Source: Fretibacterium fastidiosum (GTDB lineage: Bacteria > Synergistota > Synergistia > Synergistales > Aminobacteriaceae). From it: DNA of 64,000 bases. Of this stretch, positions 49,573 through 59,332 are shown piece by piece (position 1 is the first letter of the stretch; each line of letters opens with the position of its first letter). The stretch spans positions 1,550,001 through 1,614,000 of the forward strand of contig NZ_OZ209244.1 in assembly GCF_964642095.1 (NCBI RefSeq), given 5' to 3'. The notes below the pieces were generated by a model. That model was not told where the DNA came from. It saw only the letters and a program-made list of their open reading frames with translations, and did not search any database. Made by a program: the position numbers and the translations under genes.

Positions 49573-49601
49573 ATTATACATGTTTACTTAAGCATCTACA
49601 A
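49573..49601 (-). promoter_or_regulatory. Promoter of the passenger-protease pair
   Basis: On the reverse strand TTGTAG, a 17-base spacer and TATAAT, about 100 bases before the start. The 361-base gap 49471-49831 is strongly AT-rich between about 49550 and 49660 and contains no gene. Confidence 0.8.
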
Positions 49602-49831
49602 GACGAATAATTATTTTTCAAATTTAATTATTTTAAATAAATATTGGTTGGTTTATCCTTTCTTGGATGCGCCGTGTGGCCCGATGCAGGACGGAAGCCT
49701 CGATGCCCTGGTGCTCCGTCGTAAGCGCCGGAGGGGACGGTCTGCCATGGAGGCGGACTGCCCTTCGGCGGGATTTCGTTGTACAATCGTCGCGTTAAGA
49801 ATATCCTGATGGTTGGAGGTTTTTCTGAAAG

Positions 49832-50998
49832 ATGCTTGTCTTGAAAGACGCGAGGGTCGTCACGGTTGCGGGGAGGACGCTCGAGCGCGGCACGGTCCTG
49901 GTGGAGGATGGAAAGATCGCGGCCTGCGGCGTGGACGTCGCGGTCCCGGCCGGGGCGGAGGTCCTGGACCTGACGGGGAAGTGGCTGACGCCGGGGCTGA
50001 TCGACGCCCACACGCACATCTCGACCTTTAACGAGCCCAATACCCTGCCCGCCCAGATCGACGGAAACGAGAAGACCGACCCGGTGACGGCCCAGGTGCG
50101 CGGCATCGACGCCCTGAATCCCTTTGACATGGCCATCGAGGAGGCCCGGCGCGCCGGCTTTACCACCTGTTACACCGGTCCCGGGTCGGCCAACGTCATC
50201 GGAGGCACCGGCATCAGCTTCAAGACCAGACGGGGGGCGACGGTCTTCGACATCGCCATCCCCGGCTCGGAGCACATGAAGTTCGCGCTGGGGGAGAACC
50301 CCAAACGGGTCTACGGCGTCGAGCAGAAGCGAGCTCCCATGACGCGCATGGGCCTGGCCGCCATCCTGCGCCGGACGCTCTATGAGGCGCTGGACTACTC
50401 CGAGGAGCTTCGGGCGGGGGAGGCGGATCCCGAAAAGAGGCCGAAGCGCAACTTCGCGCTGGAGGAGCTGGTCCCCGTCGTCCGGGGCCAGAGGAAGTGC
50501 CGCATCCACTGCCACCGGGCGGACGACATCGTGACGGCCATCCGCATCGCCGAGGAGTTCCGCCTGGATTTTTCCATCGAGCACTGCACGGAGGGCTACC
50601 TGATCCTGGACTTCCTGAGGGAGCACCGCGTGGACTGCGTCATCGGCCCGCTGACGATGCCCCCCGGCAAGATGGAGATATGGGGTCGGAAGCTGACGAC
50701 GCCCGCGAGGATGGAGGAGGCCGGAATCAACTTCTGTCTGACGGCGGACACCTCCTCCGGGACGAAGTACCTGCCGATGCACGTCGGCCTCTGCATGGCC
50801 CATGGCCTGAGCGAGAGGGCGGCCTTCGAGGCCGTCACCCTCCGTCCGGCACGCCTGCTGGGGCTGGGGGACCGGATGGGAAGCATCGAGCCGGGCAAGG
50901 ACGCGGACCTCGCGGTGTGGAGCGGGCACCCCTTCAACAACTTCACGCTGTGCGAGCGGACCATCATCGACGGCACGGTCTACGACAACCTGAGCTGA
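49832..50998 (+). CDS. Amidohydrolase family protein (imidazolonepropionase-like superfamily)
   Basis: 388 residues. TPGLIDAHTHISTFNEPN supplies the metal-binding H-x-H; CRIHCHRADDIVTAIRIA and FSIEHCTEGYLILDFL supply two later His ligands; FCLTADTSSGTKY gives the Asp. Ends with the usual D-A-D-L-A-V block (EPGKDADLAVWSGHPFN) of dihydroorotase/HutI-like hydrolases. The exact substrate is unknown. It is not a clear HutI, although ftcD is in the window. The start ATG is weakly supported by GGAGGTTTTTC upstream. A 13-bp-stem terminator follows the stop. Confidence 0.85.
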   Translation: MLVLKDARVVTVAGRTLERGTVLVEDGKIAACGVDVAVPAGAEVLDLTGKWLTPGLIDAHTHISTFNEPNTLPAQIDGNEKTDPVTAQVRGIDALNPFDMAIEEARRAGFTTCYTGPGSANVIGGTGISFKTRRGATVFDIAIPGSEHMKFALGENPKRVYGVEQKRAPMTRMGLAAILRRTLYEALDYSEELRAGEADPEKRPKRNFALEELVPVVRGQRKCRIHCHRADDIVTAIRIAEEFRLDFSIEHCTEGYLILDFLREHRVDCVIGPLTMPPGKMEIWGRKLTTPARMEEAGINFCLTADTSSGTKYLPMHVGLCMAHGLSERAAFEAVTLRPARLLGLGDRMGSIEPGKDADLAVWSGHPFNNFTLCERTIIDGTVYDNLS

Positions 50999-51011
50999 AG
51001 CGAAAAGACGA

Positions 51012-51043
51012 CGGGAGGAGCGGGACTGAACCCGCTCCTCCCG
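51012..51043. terminator. Terminator between the convergent amidohydrolase and malQ genes
   Basis: CGGGAGGAGCGGG-ACTGAA-CCCGCTCCTCCCG, a perfect 13-bp stem; on the + strand it is followed by TGTTTCCTGCCTTTTTT. It may act in both directions. Confidence 0.85.
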
Positions 51044-51063
51044 TGTTTCCTGCCTTTTTTGTG

Positions 51064-52569
51064 TTACGCGCCGGTACGCCCGTAGAGCTCGCAGAGCGAC
51101 CGCATCCGCTGCGTGAGGTCGGGCGTGATGGCGCCCGGCTTCATGCGCCACGTCCAGTTCCCCGCCGTGGTGGACGGGGTGTTGATTCGGGCCTCCGGTC
51201 CCAGGTCGAGCCAGTCCTGCATGGGGATGACGGCCGTCTCCGCCACGGAGGCCAGGGCCATGCGCGTCATGACCCCGGACACGCTCCCTGCCGTCACCTC
51301 GCACCCCAGGTAGGCGGAGAGGTTCGCCCGTTCCCAGGGCGTGGCGTCGGCCATCAGCCATCCGCGGGAGGTGTTGTTGTCGTGGGTTCCCGTGTAGACC
51401 ACGGTTCCCGGCGTGTGGTTGTGGGGGGCGTAGGGGTTGTCCGATGGGTGCCCGAAGGCGAAGTGGAGGATCGTCATTCCGGGAAGCCCCATGGCGGTGC
51501 GGGCCTCCTCCACCTCCGGGGTGAGGATTCCCAGGTTCTCCGCCCAGAAGGGCGCGTTCGGAAACTCGCTCCTGAGGGCGCTGAAGAACTCCCGGTGGGG
51601 CACGCTGCGCCACTCCCCGTGCTCGGCCGTCTCGGCGTCCGCCGGCAGCGCCCAGTAGGCGATGAGCCCCCGGAAGTGGTCGATGCGCACGCGGTCGAAG
51701 AAGGTCAGGAGGCGGCGCAGGCGTCCGGTCCACCAGCGGAAGCCGTCCCTCCGCATGGCCTCCCAGTTGTACGTCGGGTTGCCCCAGAGCTGCCCCTTGG
51801 CGCTGAAGTAGTCCGGGGGGACGCCCGCCACGGAGACGAAGTTCAGGTCCTCGTCCAGGTCGAAGAGGTCCGGGTGGGCCCAGACGTCGGCGCAGTCCCC
51901 CATGACGTAGACGGGGACGTCCCCCACCAGCTCCAGCTTCAGCTCCGCCATGCGCCTCCGCAGCACGGACATCTGCCGCGCGAAGACGTACTGGATGAAG
52001 TTCTGAAGCCCGATGTCACCGTTGTGGTCTCGACGGAACCGGTCGAGGTCCTGAGGGCGGCGAAACTTCAGCCCGTCGGGCCAGTCGCGCCAGGCGAGCC
52101 CGCCCATGGCGCCCTTGATGGAGATGAAGAGGCTCCAGTCCTCCAGCCACTCCCCCTGGCTCTGGCAGAAGGCCTTGAAGTCCGCGCTCTCGCCGCCGCG
52201 GTGAAACTGCGCCCACACCCTTTGCAGGAGCGTTGCCTTGAAGGCTCCGGCCGCGCCGTAGTCCACCCGGTCGTTCGAGAAGTTGGGCGCGCTGTCCAGG
52301 TCCTCCTGGCTCAGAAACCCGTCCTCCATCAGGCCCTCCGGGCTGATCAGGAGGCCGCTGCCGGCGAAGGCCGAAGCGGGGCTGTAGGGCGAGTGGGCGC
52401 ACCCCGCGTCCGTCGCGGTCAGGGGCAGGACCTGCCACAGCGATTGCCCCGCCCCCTGCAGAAACTCCGCGAACCGCAGCGCCCCCGGCCCCATGTCGCC
52501 GATCCCGAAGCGCGAGGGAAGCGAGGTCATGGGGAGCAGCACACCGCATTTTCTCCTGTCCGTTTTCAA
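51064..52569 (-). CDS. malQ: 4-alpha-glucanotransferase (amylomaltase)
   Basis: 501 residues, standard GH77 length. GVLLPMTSLPSRFGIGDMGP at the start, QVLPLTATDAGCAHSPYSPA with the substrate-site Y, then FDRVRIDHFRGLIAYWALPA with the nucleophile Asp, WAENLGILTPEVEEAR with the acid Glu, and YTGTHDNNTSRGWLM with the third Asp. It transfers glucan chains between oligosaccharides in glycogen/maltodextrin use. Starts at TTG 52569 with GGAGG about 10 bases upstream. No other starch genes are near. Confidence 0.95.
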   Translation of the reverse strand: MKTDRRKCGVLLPMTSLPSRFGIGDMGPGALRFAEFLQGAGQSLWQVLPLTATDAGCAHSPYSPASAFAGSGLLISPEGLMEDGFLSQEDLDSAPNFSNDRVDYGAAGAFKATLLQRVWAQFHRGGESADFKAFCQSQGEWLEDWSLFISIKGAMGGLAWRDWPDGLKFRRPQDLDRFRRDHNGDIGLQNFIQYVFARQMSVLRRRMAELKLELVGDVPVYVMGDCADVWAHPDLFDLDEDLNFVSVAGVPPDYFSAKGQLWGNPTYNWEAMRRDGFRWWTGRLRRLLTFFDRVRIDHFRGLIAYWALPADAETAEHGEWRSVPHREFFSALRSEFPNAPFWAENLGILTPEVEEARTAMGLPGMTILHFAFGHPSDNPYAPHNHTPGTVVYTGTHDNNTSRGWLMADATPWERANLSAYLGCEVTAGSVSGVMTRMALASVAETAVIPMQDWLDLGPEARINTPSTTAGNWTWRMKPGAITPDLTQRMRSLCELYGRTGA

Positions 52570-52646
52570 TTTATTAAAACCTCCAAGTAGGGCCGGCAGG
52601 GCGCAGGGGGAGTTTTTTCCGCCTCACGCGGCCCCGCCGCGCTCCC

Positions 52647-54263
52647 TCAGTCGAGACGGCCTGAGCTGTGGGTGACGCGCCCGCCGCAGAGGGTCAGGTC
52701 CACTCCGATCTCCGCGAGGTCGCCGGGGTGGACGGCGAAGGGGTCCCGATCCAGCACCACGAGGTCCGCGTCGCGCCCCGGCGCGATCTCGCCGCGGCGC
52801 CCCTCGTTGTGGCCGCACCAGGCGGCGTTCCACGTGCAGGTGGCGATGGCCTCGGCCACGGAGAGGCGCTCCTGGGGATTCCATGCGCCCTCGCCGCCGC
52901 CTGGGGCCGCCCGCGTCACGGCGGCCTGGATGCCCGTCAGGGGGCGCAGGTCCTCGATGGGGGCGTCCGAGCCCGACGCCAGGACGATGCCCCGCCGCAT
53001 CATGGTGCGCCAGCGGTAGCTCCGGTCCGCCCGCTCCTGCCCCAGCCGCTCCCTGGCCATGGCGCGGTCCGAGGGCACGAAGGAGGGCTGGATGGCGGCG
53101 CAGAGCCTCAGAGTCCGCATCCGGTCGAGCTGGTCGTCGTCCGCCACCTGGGCGTGGACGATGATGTGGCGGGCGCTCCACCTCCGCTCCGACTGAGCGC
53201 GCTCCAGGGCCTCCAGGCACATGTCGAGCGTCCGGTCCCCGATGGCGTGCAGCGCCGTCTGCATCCCGGACAGGTGGGCGGTGAGGACCAGGTCCTCCAG
53301 CTCCTCCTGGTCGAAGAGGACCATGCCCCGTTCGCCCCACGCATCGGCGTAGTCCTGCTTCAGGCAGGCCGTCCTTCCCCCCAGGGAGCCGTCGCAGATG
53401 AGCTTCATCGGCCCGATCTGGAAGAAGGGCACTCCGTCACCGCTCCGCCACCCGTCGGAGAGGAAGTCCAGCAGGAGGTCCCGGCTGGGCAGGCGCATCT
53501 GCTCCCGCAGGCGGAAGGGCAGGTCCCCCGCTAGGGCCGCGTCCATGAAGAACCGCTCCGCCCTGCGAAAGTCGAAGGAGAAGACGGCGAGGTCGTCGGA
53601 GTGGATCTCCGTCAGGCCGAAGCTCGCGGCCAGGGGGCCGCAGGCGTGCAGCAGGCGGGTGAGGTCCTCGTCCGACAGGGGGGGCAGGCATCGCTCCACG
53701 AGTTCGACGGCCGCCTCCTTCAGGATGCCGTCGGGCTCGCCGTCCAGCCCCAGCTCCACGGTCCCCCTCTCCACGCGGGTGTCGCGCGTGATGCCTGCGG
53801 CCTCCAGCGCCGCCGTGTTGACCGCGGCCACGTGCTCGCAGGCGCGCCACAGGATGACGGGGACGTTGGGGAGGACCGCGTCGAGGTCGTGTCGGGTGGG
53901 GGTGGCGCCCCGCAGGTTCTCGGCCGTCCAGCCCAGGCCGCGGTACCAGCCGCCTGCGGGGAAGGGGTGCTCCGCGGCGAAGTTGGCGAGGGTCTCCAGG
54001 AGCTCGTCCATGGAGTGGCACCCCCCAAGCTGAACCTGCTCCTGAGCCATCGCCCAGTGCAGGAAGTGCGCGTGGGAATCGCAGAAGCCGGGCAGCACCG
54101 TGCGCCCCTGCAGGTCGAAGACCCTCGCGTCCCCGGAGGGTCGCGCGGCGGGCACCATGCCGACCGCCGCCACGCGCCCCGCCTCGACCGTCAGGGAGTC
54201 CATGATGCCGTTTGGGGTGTGAATGCGTCCGTTGATCAGGGCAATCCTTTCCGTCTGCCGCAT
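52647..54263 (-). CDS. Amidohydrolase, YtcJ-like (amidohydrolase 3 family)
   Basis: 538 residues. LPGFCDSHAHFLHWAMAQEQ is the metal-binding H-x-H, HLSGMQTALHAIGDRTLDM and RHIIVHAQVADDDQLDRM are the family's later His motifs, and LASGSDAPIEDLRPLTGIQA the Asp block before the C-terminal D-A-D-L-V-V-L segment. YtcJ-type hydrolases act on unknown amides or imidazole-like substrates. ATG 54263 has AAGGAGG on the reverse strand; an in-frame extension to 54413 has no support. It reads toward malQ, 77 bases from it, and may be in the same reverse transcript. Confidence 0.88.
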   Translation of the reverse strand: MRQTERIALINGRIHTPNGIMDSLTVEAGRVAAVGMVPAARPSGDARVFDLQGRTVLPGFCDSHAHFLHWAMAQEQVQLGGCHSMDELLETLANFAAEHPFPAGGWYRGLGWTAENLRGATPTRHDLDAVLPNVPVILWRACEHVAAVNTAALEAAGITRDTRVERGTVELGLDGEPDGILKEAAVELVERCLPPLSDEDLTRLLHACGPLAASFGLTEIHSDDLAVFSFDFRRAERFFMDAALAGDLPFRLREQMRLPSRDLLLDFLSDGWRSGDGVPFFQIGPMKLICDGSLGGRTACLKQDYADAWGERGMVLFDQEELEDLVLTAHLSGMQTALHAIGDRTLDMCLEALERAQSERRWSARHIIVHAQVADDDQLDRMRTLRLCAAIQPSFVPSDRAMARERLGQERADRSYRWRTMMRRGIVLASGSDAPIEDLRPLTGIQAAVTRAAPGGGEGAWNPQERLSVAEAIATCTWNAAWCGHNEGRRGEIAPGRDADLVVLDRDPFAVHPGDLAEIGVDLTLCGGRVTHSSGRLD

Positions 54264-54559
54264 CCGAATGCAGCCTCCTTCGCCCCCGGAGGGGCGCTGA
54301 ATTTTCCTGACTTTATTATAAACGTCAAAAGGCGTTTTTGAACGCCGGCCCGGCGCCCGAAGTGGCGTGCTGTCCTCACGATCGCCTGACTTGCAAGCGG
54401 CGTTTGCCGTCAAAATCCGCGTTTGTGTGATAAGATTGTCAATTATCGCGCCGTCGGTCCGCCCGCTCCCGGCAGGGAGCGGAGGTCCGGCGGAAGACCG
54501 GCGCGGCTGTCCCGAAGGACGGGCAGGGCGCGGAATGATTCGGGAGGCAGCTTTTTATC

Positions 54560-57367
54560 ATGAGCAGTCAGGAGAAGGACTATAAGGACACGCTGAACCT
54601 TCCCGTCACGAACTTCCCCATGCGGGCCAATCTGGCGAAGAGGGAGCCCGATTTTCTGAAGTTCTGGCAGGAGAAGGACATCTACCACAAGGCCCTGAAG
54701 GCACGGGAAGGCGCCCCGGAACGCTTTGTGCTCCACGACGGCCCCCCCTACGCCAACGGCAACATCCACCTGGGGACGGCCTTCAACAAGGTGCTGAAGG
54801 ACTTCATCGTCAAGTACAAGATGATGACGGGGCGATACGCCCCCTACGTTCCGGGCTGGGACACCCACGGCCTGCCCATCGAGCTTCGGGCGCTGAGGGA
54901 CAGCCACATCTCGAAGGACGGCGTGGACCCCCTGGAGCTGCGCAGGAGGTGCAGGGAGACGGCGCTGCACTTCCTGAACGTGCAGCGGGAGCAGTTTATG
55001 CGCCTGGGGGGCCTCGGCGAGTGGGAGAGGCCCTACGTCACGCTGAACCCCGGCTACGAACGTCATGAGCTCGACGCCTTTGCCGACATGGTGGACAAGA
55101 ATCTGATCTATCGCGGGCTGAAGCCCGTCTACTGGTGCATCGACTGTCAGACGGCCCTGGCGGCCGGCGAGATCGAGTACTGGGACGAGGAGTCCCCCTC
55201 CGTCTACGCCGCCTACCCCCTGCCCGGCGCGACGAAGCGGTTCCCGCAGCTGGAGGGGAAGGACGTCTACGTCGTCATCTGGACCACGACGCCCTGGACG
55301 CTGCCCTCCAGCGCCGCCGTCGCCGTCCACCCCCGCTACGAGTACGGGTTCTACGAATGCGGCGACCGGGTGTACTGCCTGGCCGTGGACCTGAAGGGCG
55401 CGGTCTGCGCGGCCGCGGGGCTTGCCCTGGGTGACCCCCTCCTCGTCGTCCCCGGTGCGGAGCTGGATGGGCTCAAGGGCACGCACCCCTTCTACGACGA
55501 CCGCGAGATCCTGATGGTGCTGGCGGACTACGTGGAGCTGGACATGGGCTCCGGCTGCATCCACACCTCCCCCGGTCACGGCGTGGAGGACTACGAGACG
55601 GGCATCCGCTACGGGCTCCGGATCGCGAGCTCCGTGGACAGCACGGGGCGCTTCGAGCAGGACGTCCCCGTCGTGGCCGGCATGTCCCTGGAGGAGGGCG
55701 GGGCGAAGGCCCTTGAGATGCTGCGGGCCCGCGACCGGCTGTTGGGACAGGGCAGGCTGATGCACAGCTACCCCCACTGCTGGCGCTGTAAGAAGCCCGT
55801 CATCTTCCGCGCCACGGACCAGTGGTTCATCGACGTGACGAAGTTCAAGGACGAGGCGCTCCGCGTCATCGACGACGAGGTGCGCTGGATCCCCGGCTGG
55901 GGACACGACCGCATCCGTAACATGGTGCAGACCCGCTCCGACTGGTGCATCAGCCGCCAGAGGGTCTGGGGCGTCCCCGTGCCGGCCATGCACTGCAGGG
56001 ACTGCGGCGCCTTCACGCTGACGGCGGACCGCATCCGGACGCTGGCGGAGAGGGTGAACGGGGACCCGGAAGGGACTTCCATCTGGTGGAGCCGCTCCCT
56101 TCAGGACCTGTTCGGGGACCGGGCCCTGTGCGACCACTGCGGCTCGCGCAACGTGGAGAAGGACAGCAACATCCTGGACGTGTGGTTCGACTCCGGCGTC
56201 TCGCACCTGGCCGTGCTGAACGAGGACTTCGGCCTCTCCTGGCCCTGCGAGATGTACCTGGAGGGCAGCGACCAGCACCGGGGCTGGTTCCAGTCCTCCC
56301 TCCTGGCCTCCGTGGCCATCGAGGGCCGCGCGCCCTACGGCAGCGTCCTGACCCACGGCTTCATCCTGGACGGCGAAGGGCGCAAGATGTCGAAGTCCCT
56401 GGGCAACACGATTCTTCCGGAGGAGATCGTGGACGAGAGCGGCGCGGACATCCTGCGCCTGTGGGTGGCCTCCACGGACTACAGGAACGACGTTCGCATC
56501 TCGAAGGGCATCATCAAGGGGCTGTCGGAGACGTACCGCCGCATCCGAAACACGGCGCGCTTCCTCCTGGGGAACCTCCACGGCTTCGACCCCGCCAGGG
56601 ACGCCGTGCCCTACGAGGGGTTGCTGTCGATGGACCGCTGGATTCTGGACCGCCTGCAGCGGACGATCGAGCGAGTGCGGGGCTCCATGGAGGACTACGA
56701 GTTCCACATGCCGACGTCGGCCATCCACTCCTTTTGCGTCAACGAGCTGAGCGCCTTCTACCTGGACGTGAGCAAGGACAGGCTCTACGTCGAGGCGGCG
56801 GACTCCCTGACCCGCCGCAGCGCCAAGACCGCCATGTGGGAGGTCCTCTCCGCCCTCACCCGGATGCTGGCGCCCCTCCTGAGCTTCACGGCGGAGGAGA
56901 TTTGGCAGGAGATGCGCTCTCTTGACCCGTCGCTGGCCGAGAGCGTCTTCCTGACGGACTTCCCGACGGCGGACCGTGCCAGGGTGGACGACGGGCTGGA
57001 CGCGCTGTGGGAGAACGCTCTGACGCTGCGGGGCGCGGTGAGCCGGATGCTGGAGGGCCTGAGGGCGGACAAGACCATCGGCACCTCGCTGGAGGCCGCC
57101 GTCCAGGTGAAGCGGTCCGAGGCCACGAACCCCGCCATGGAGGGCTTCACGCCTCAGGAGTTGGCGGACGTCTGCATCGTCTCCCGCTTCGACTTCGTCG
57201 ATGAGCTGACGCTCCCCCGACGCTTCAAGGACGCGGAGACGGGCATCGAGGCGGCGGGCGGCTTCACGGAGGGCACGAAGTGCCCGCGCTGCTGGAAGTA
57301 CTCCGACGCGGCGGACGACGAGGGCCTGTGTCCGCGCTGCGCTGCCGTGCTGCGCGGAATGTGCTGA
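54560..57367 (+). CDS. ileS: Isoleucyl-tRNA synthetase
   Basis: 935 residues, full length. HIGH motif is HDGPPYANGNIHLGTAFNKV; KMSKS motif is GRKMSKSLGN; the CP1 editing domain lies between with WTTTPWTLPSSAAVAVHP. The C-terminal zinc ribbon (CPRCWKYSDAADDE, LCPRCAAVLRGMC) is the bacterial IleRS type. It charges tRNA-Ile and edits valine. ATG 54560 follows GGGAGGCAG. The 296-base gap upstream shows no T-box and a few GC hairpins. A strong terminator follows. Confidence 0.97.
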   Translation: MSSQEKDYKDTLNLPVTNFPMRANLAKREPDFLKFWQEKDIYHKALKAREGAPERFVLHDGPPYANGNIHLGTAFNKVLKDFIVKYKMMTGRYAPYVPGWDTHGLPIELRALRDSHISKDGVDPLELRRRCRETALHFLNVQREQFMRLGGLGEWERPYVTLNPGYERHELDAFADMVDKNLIYRGLKPVYWCIDCQTALAAGEIEYWDEESPSVYAAYPLPGATKRFPQLEGKDVYVVIWTTTPWTLPSSAAVAVHPRYEYGFYECGDRVYCLAVDLKGAVCAAAGLALGDPLLVVPGAELDGLKGTHPFYDDREILMVLADYVELDMGSGCIHTSPGHGVEDYETGIRYGLRIASSVDSTGRFEQDVPVVAGMSLEEGGAKALEMLRARDRLLGQGRLMHSYPHCWRCKKPVIFRATDQWFIDVTKFKDEALRVIDDEVRWIPGWGHDRIRNMVQTRSDWCISRQRVWGVPVPAMHCRDCGAFTLTADRIRTLAERVNGDPEGTSIWWSRSLQDLFGDRALCDHCGSRNVEKDSNILDVWFDSGVSHLAVLNEDFGLSWPCEMYLEGSDQHRGWFQSSLLASVAIEGRAPYGSVLTHGFILDGEGRKMSKSLGNTILPEEIVDESGADILRLWVASTDYRNDVRISKGIIKGLSETYRRIRNTARFLLGNLHGFDPARDAVPYEGLLSMDRWILDRLQRTIERVRGSMEDYEFHMPTSAIHSFCVNELSAFYLDVSKDRLYVEAADSLTRRSAKTAMWEVLSALTRMLAPLLSFTAEEIWQEMRSLDPSLAESVFLTDFPTADRARVDDGLDALWENALTLRGAVSRMLEGLRADKTIGTSLEAAVQVKRSEATNPAMEGFTPQELADVCIVSRFDFVDELTLPRRFKDAETGIEAAGGFTEGTKCPRCWKYSDAADDEGLCPRCAAVLRGMC

Positions 57368-57390
57368 CCTCCGTGCCCCGCTGGAACCGT

Positions 57391-57418
57391 GGCCCCCTGT
57401 GCAAGGGGGCCTTTTTTT
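57391..57418 (+). terminator. Terminator after ileS
   Basis: GGCCCCCT-GTGCA-AGGGGGCC followed by seven T residues. Confidence 0.95.
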
Positions 57419-57436
57419 GAAGGGAGGTGCGCCCAC

Positions 57437-58360
57437 ATGGCCGAAGGCGAGGCGTTGGAGACCCTGATGGGGGACGAGGAGGGCGGCCGCCTCGACGTCT
57501 TCCTGTCCCACGGGCTTGGCGTCACGCGCTCCTTCGCCCAGAGGCTCCTGAAGGAGGGCCGGGTGGAGGGGCCGGGGGGGCGCCTCAGGCCTGCCGCAAA
57601 GGTCCTGCCGGGCGCCGCCTACCGCGTGGCTCTCCCGGAGCCGGAGGGGATGGAGATCGAGCCGGAGCCGGCGGCGTTCGGGGTCGTGTACGAGGACCGG
57701 GACCTGGCGGTGATCGACAAGCCCGCGGGGCTCGTCGTACACCCTGCGCCGGGACACTGGCGCGGCACGCTGGTTCACGGGCTCCTGTGGCGCTACCCTG
57801 AGATGCGCCTCCTGAGGAACCGACTGAGGCCCGGCATCGTGCATCGGCTGGACGCCACGACGTCGGGCCTCATGGTGGTGGCCCGGCGTCAGGAAGCCAT
57901 GGAGGAGTTGCAGCGGATGTTTCAGGCGCGCCGGGTGACGAAGGAGTACCTGGCCCTGGCGCAGGGGGCCCTTCCCTCCGATCGGGGGACCCTCTCCGGC
58001 CCCATCGCGCGGGACCCGGAGAACCCGCTGCGCATGGCCGTGGTGGAGGGGGGGCGCCCCGCCCTCACGGGCTATCGCGTCCTGTGGCGCCGGGGTGGGG
58101 CGTCGCTGACGGTCTGTTCCCTCTTTACGGGGCGCACGCACCAGATCCGCGTCCACATGGCGGCTCTGGGGCACCCGCTCTTCGGCGACGCGCTCTACGG
58201 CGCGTCCAGGGGGCGGGAGCTGGGGCGCGTGTTCCTGCACTCGTGGTGTCTGGCCTTCCCGCATCCCGTCACGGGCGTCCCGCTCTCCTTCCGCCTTCCG
58301 CTGCCCCGCGAGCTTCGGGAGGGCTTGACCCCCATAGTGCAAAATACCCCAAATCAATGA
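57437..58360 (+). CDS. RluD-family rRNA pseudouridine synthase
   Basis: 307 residues. N-terminal S4-like RNA-binding segment (RLDVFLSHGLGVTRSFAQRL), then DRDLAVIDKPAGLVVHPAPG and the catalytic Asp in GIVHRLDATTSGLMVVA. FTGRTHQIRVHMAALGHPL is the conserved R-x-H-Q-I-R-x-H block near the end. It converts specific uridines in 23S rRNA to pseudouridine. Typical RluD proteins have S4 and catalytic domains in this order. AGGGAGG precedes ATG 57437. A paralogue-level assignment (RluC versus RluD) is not certain. It follows the ileS terminator, in a new unit. Confidence 0.93.
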   Translation: MAEGEALETLMGDEEGGRLDVFLSHGLGVTRSFAQRLLKEGRVEGPGGRLRPAAKVLPGAAYRVALPEPEGMEIEPEPAAFGVVYEDRDLAVIDKPAGLVVHPAPGHWRGTLVHGLLWRYPEMRLLRNRLRPGIVHRLDATTSGLMVVARRQEAMEELQRMFQARRVTKEYLALAQGALPSDRGTLSGPIARDPENPLRMAVVEGGRPALTGYRVLWRRGGASLTVCSLFTGRTHQIRVHMAALGHPLFGDALYGASRGRELGRVFLHSWCLAFPHPVTGVPLSFRLPLPRELREGLTPIVQNTPNQ

Positions 58361-58463
58361 GGATTAAGTCTTTATGTATGCGGTCGGTTCGTGTAAAATA
58401 GCTGGAATAAAAACGAACGAGCGCTTTGCCGCTTTGCTGTGCTGGGGGGATGAGGTTAATCAA

Positions 58464-59291
58464 ATGAAGGTCTATATCAGCGCCGATCTTGAGGGGGCCA
58501 CGGGCGTGGTGCACGTCGATCAGACGAACCACGAGAGGCCCGTCGAGTATGCGTTCGGCTGCAAAATGCAGCTCCACGACGTCAATGCGGTGATCGAGGG
58601 GTTGATGGACGCCGGGGTTGAGGACGTCCTGGTGAACGACGCCCACGACCGGATGATCAACCTGGACGTCTCCGCCCTGAACCAGGGGGTGCGCCTCCTG
58701 AGCGGGACCCCGAAGGTCATGGGGATGATGGAGGGGTGCGGGGGAGCCGACGCGGTGATCTTCGTCGCCTACCACGCCATGGCCGGCACGCCGAACGCGG
58801 TGTTGGACCACACGGTCAGCGGCCGGCGCGTCTACTCCGTCCAGCTGAACGGACGCGAGGTGGGGGAGACGGGCCTTAACGCCGCCGTCGCGGCGCACTA
58901 CGGCATCCCCGTGGCGATGCTGACGGGGGACCGCGCGGCCTGCAGCGAGGCCTCGGCGCTGTTGGGGGACGGGCTGGTGACGGCCTGCGTGAAGGAGGCG
59001 CACGGCAGGTTCTCGGCGGAGTGCCTCACCCCGGACGAGAGCGCGAAGCTCCTGCGGGCTGCAGCCGTGGAGGCCGTGGAGCGGGTCCGGGCGGGGACCG
59101 CGCCGCGGATGGACGTCGGGGACGGCAGCTTTGACCTGCGCATCACCTTCCACACGACGCTCCAGTGCGATCGGGGGGCCATCCTTCCGGGCGTGGAGCG
59201 CCTGGGCGGGCGCACGCTTCGCGTCTGCGGCTATGGTATGGCGGAGATGAGGCGGTGGTCCGGAGCTCTCATCGGCCTGGGCAGCGACTGA
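58464..59291 (+). CDS. M55-family D-aminopeptidase (DppA-like)
   Basis: 275 residues. KVYISADLEGATGVVHVDQ carries the first zinc Asp/Glu, DVLVNDAHDRMINLDV a His, VIFVAYHAMAGTPNAVLDH another, and VYSVQLNGREVGETGLNAAV the Glu, matching the D-x-E, H, H, E zinc site of DppA. DppA decamers cleave D-Ala-containing peptides. No dpp transporter genes are adjacent. ATG 58464 is used; an in-frame extension from 58374 has weak support and a possible TAAAAT -10 lies between. Gene spacing to the next is 41 bases. Confidence 0.92.
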   Translation: MKVYISADLEGATGVVHVDQTNHERPVEYAFGCKMQLHDVNAVIEGLMDAGVEDVLVNDAHDRMINLDVSALNQGVRLLSGTPKVMGMMEGCGGADAVIFVAYHAMAGTPNAVLDHTVSGRRVYSVQLNGREVGETGLNAAVAAHYGIPVAMLTGDRAACSEASALLGDGLVTACVKEAHGRFSAECLTPDESAKLLRAAAVEAVERVRAGTAPRMDVGDGSFDLRITFHTTLQCDRGAILPGVERLGGRTLRVCGYGMAEMRRWSGALIGLGSD

Positions 59292-59332
59292 TCATGGCGG
59301 TCGGGGAACGGAGTCCCTGATGGAGGGGTGTT

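Noticed and set aside
49832..50998. HutI (imidazolonepropionase) assignment for the amidohydrolase, to complete a hut pathway
   Set aside because: It has the superfamily metal ligands but I could not see HutI-specific blocks, and it is 18 kb from ftcD.
54443..58357. 1304-residue reverse-strand open frame through ileS
   Set aside because: Antisense shadow of ileS and rluD-like genes; no start context and no recognisable domain.
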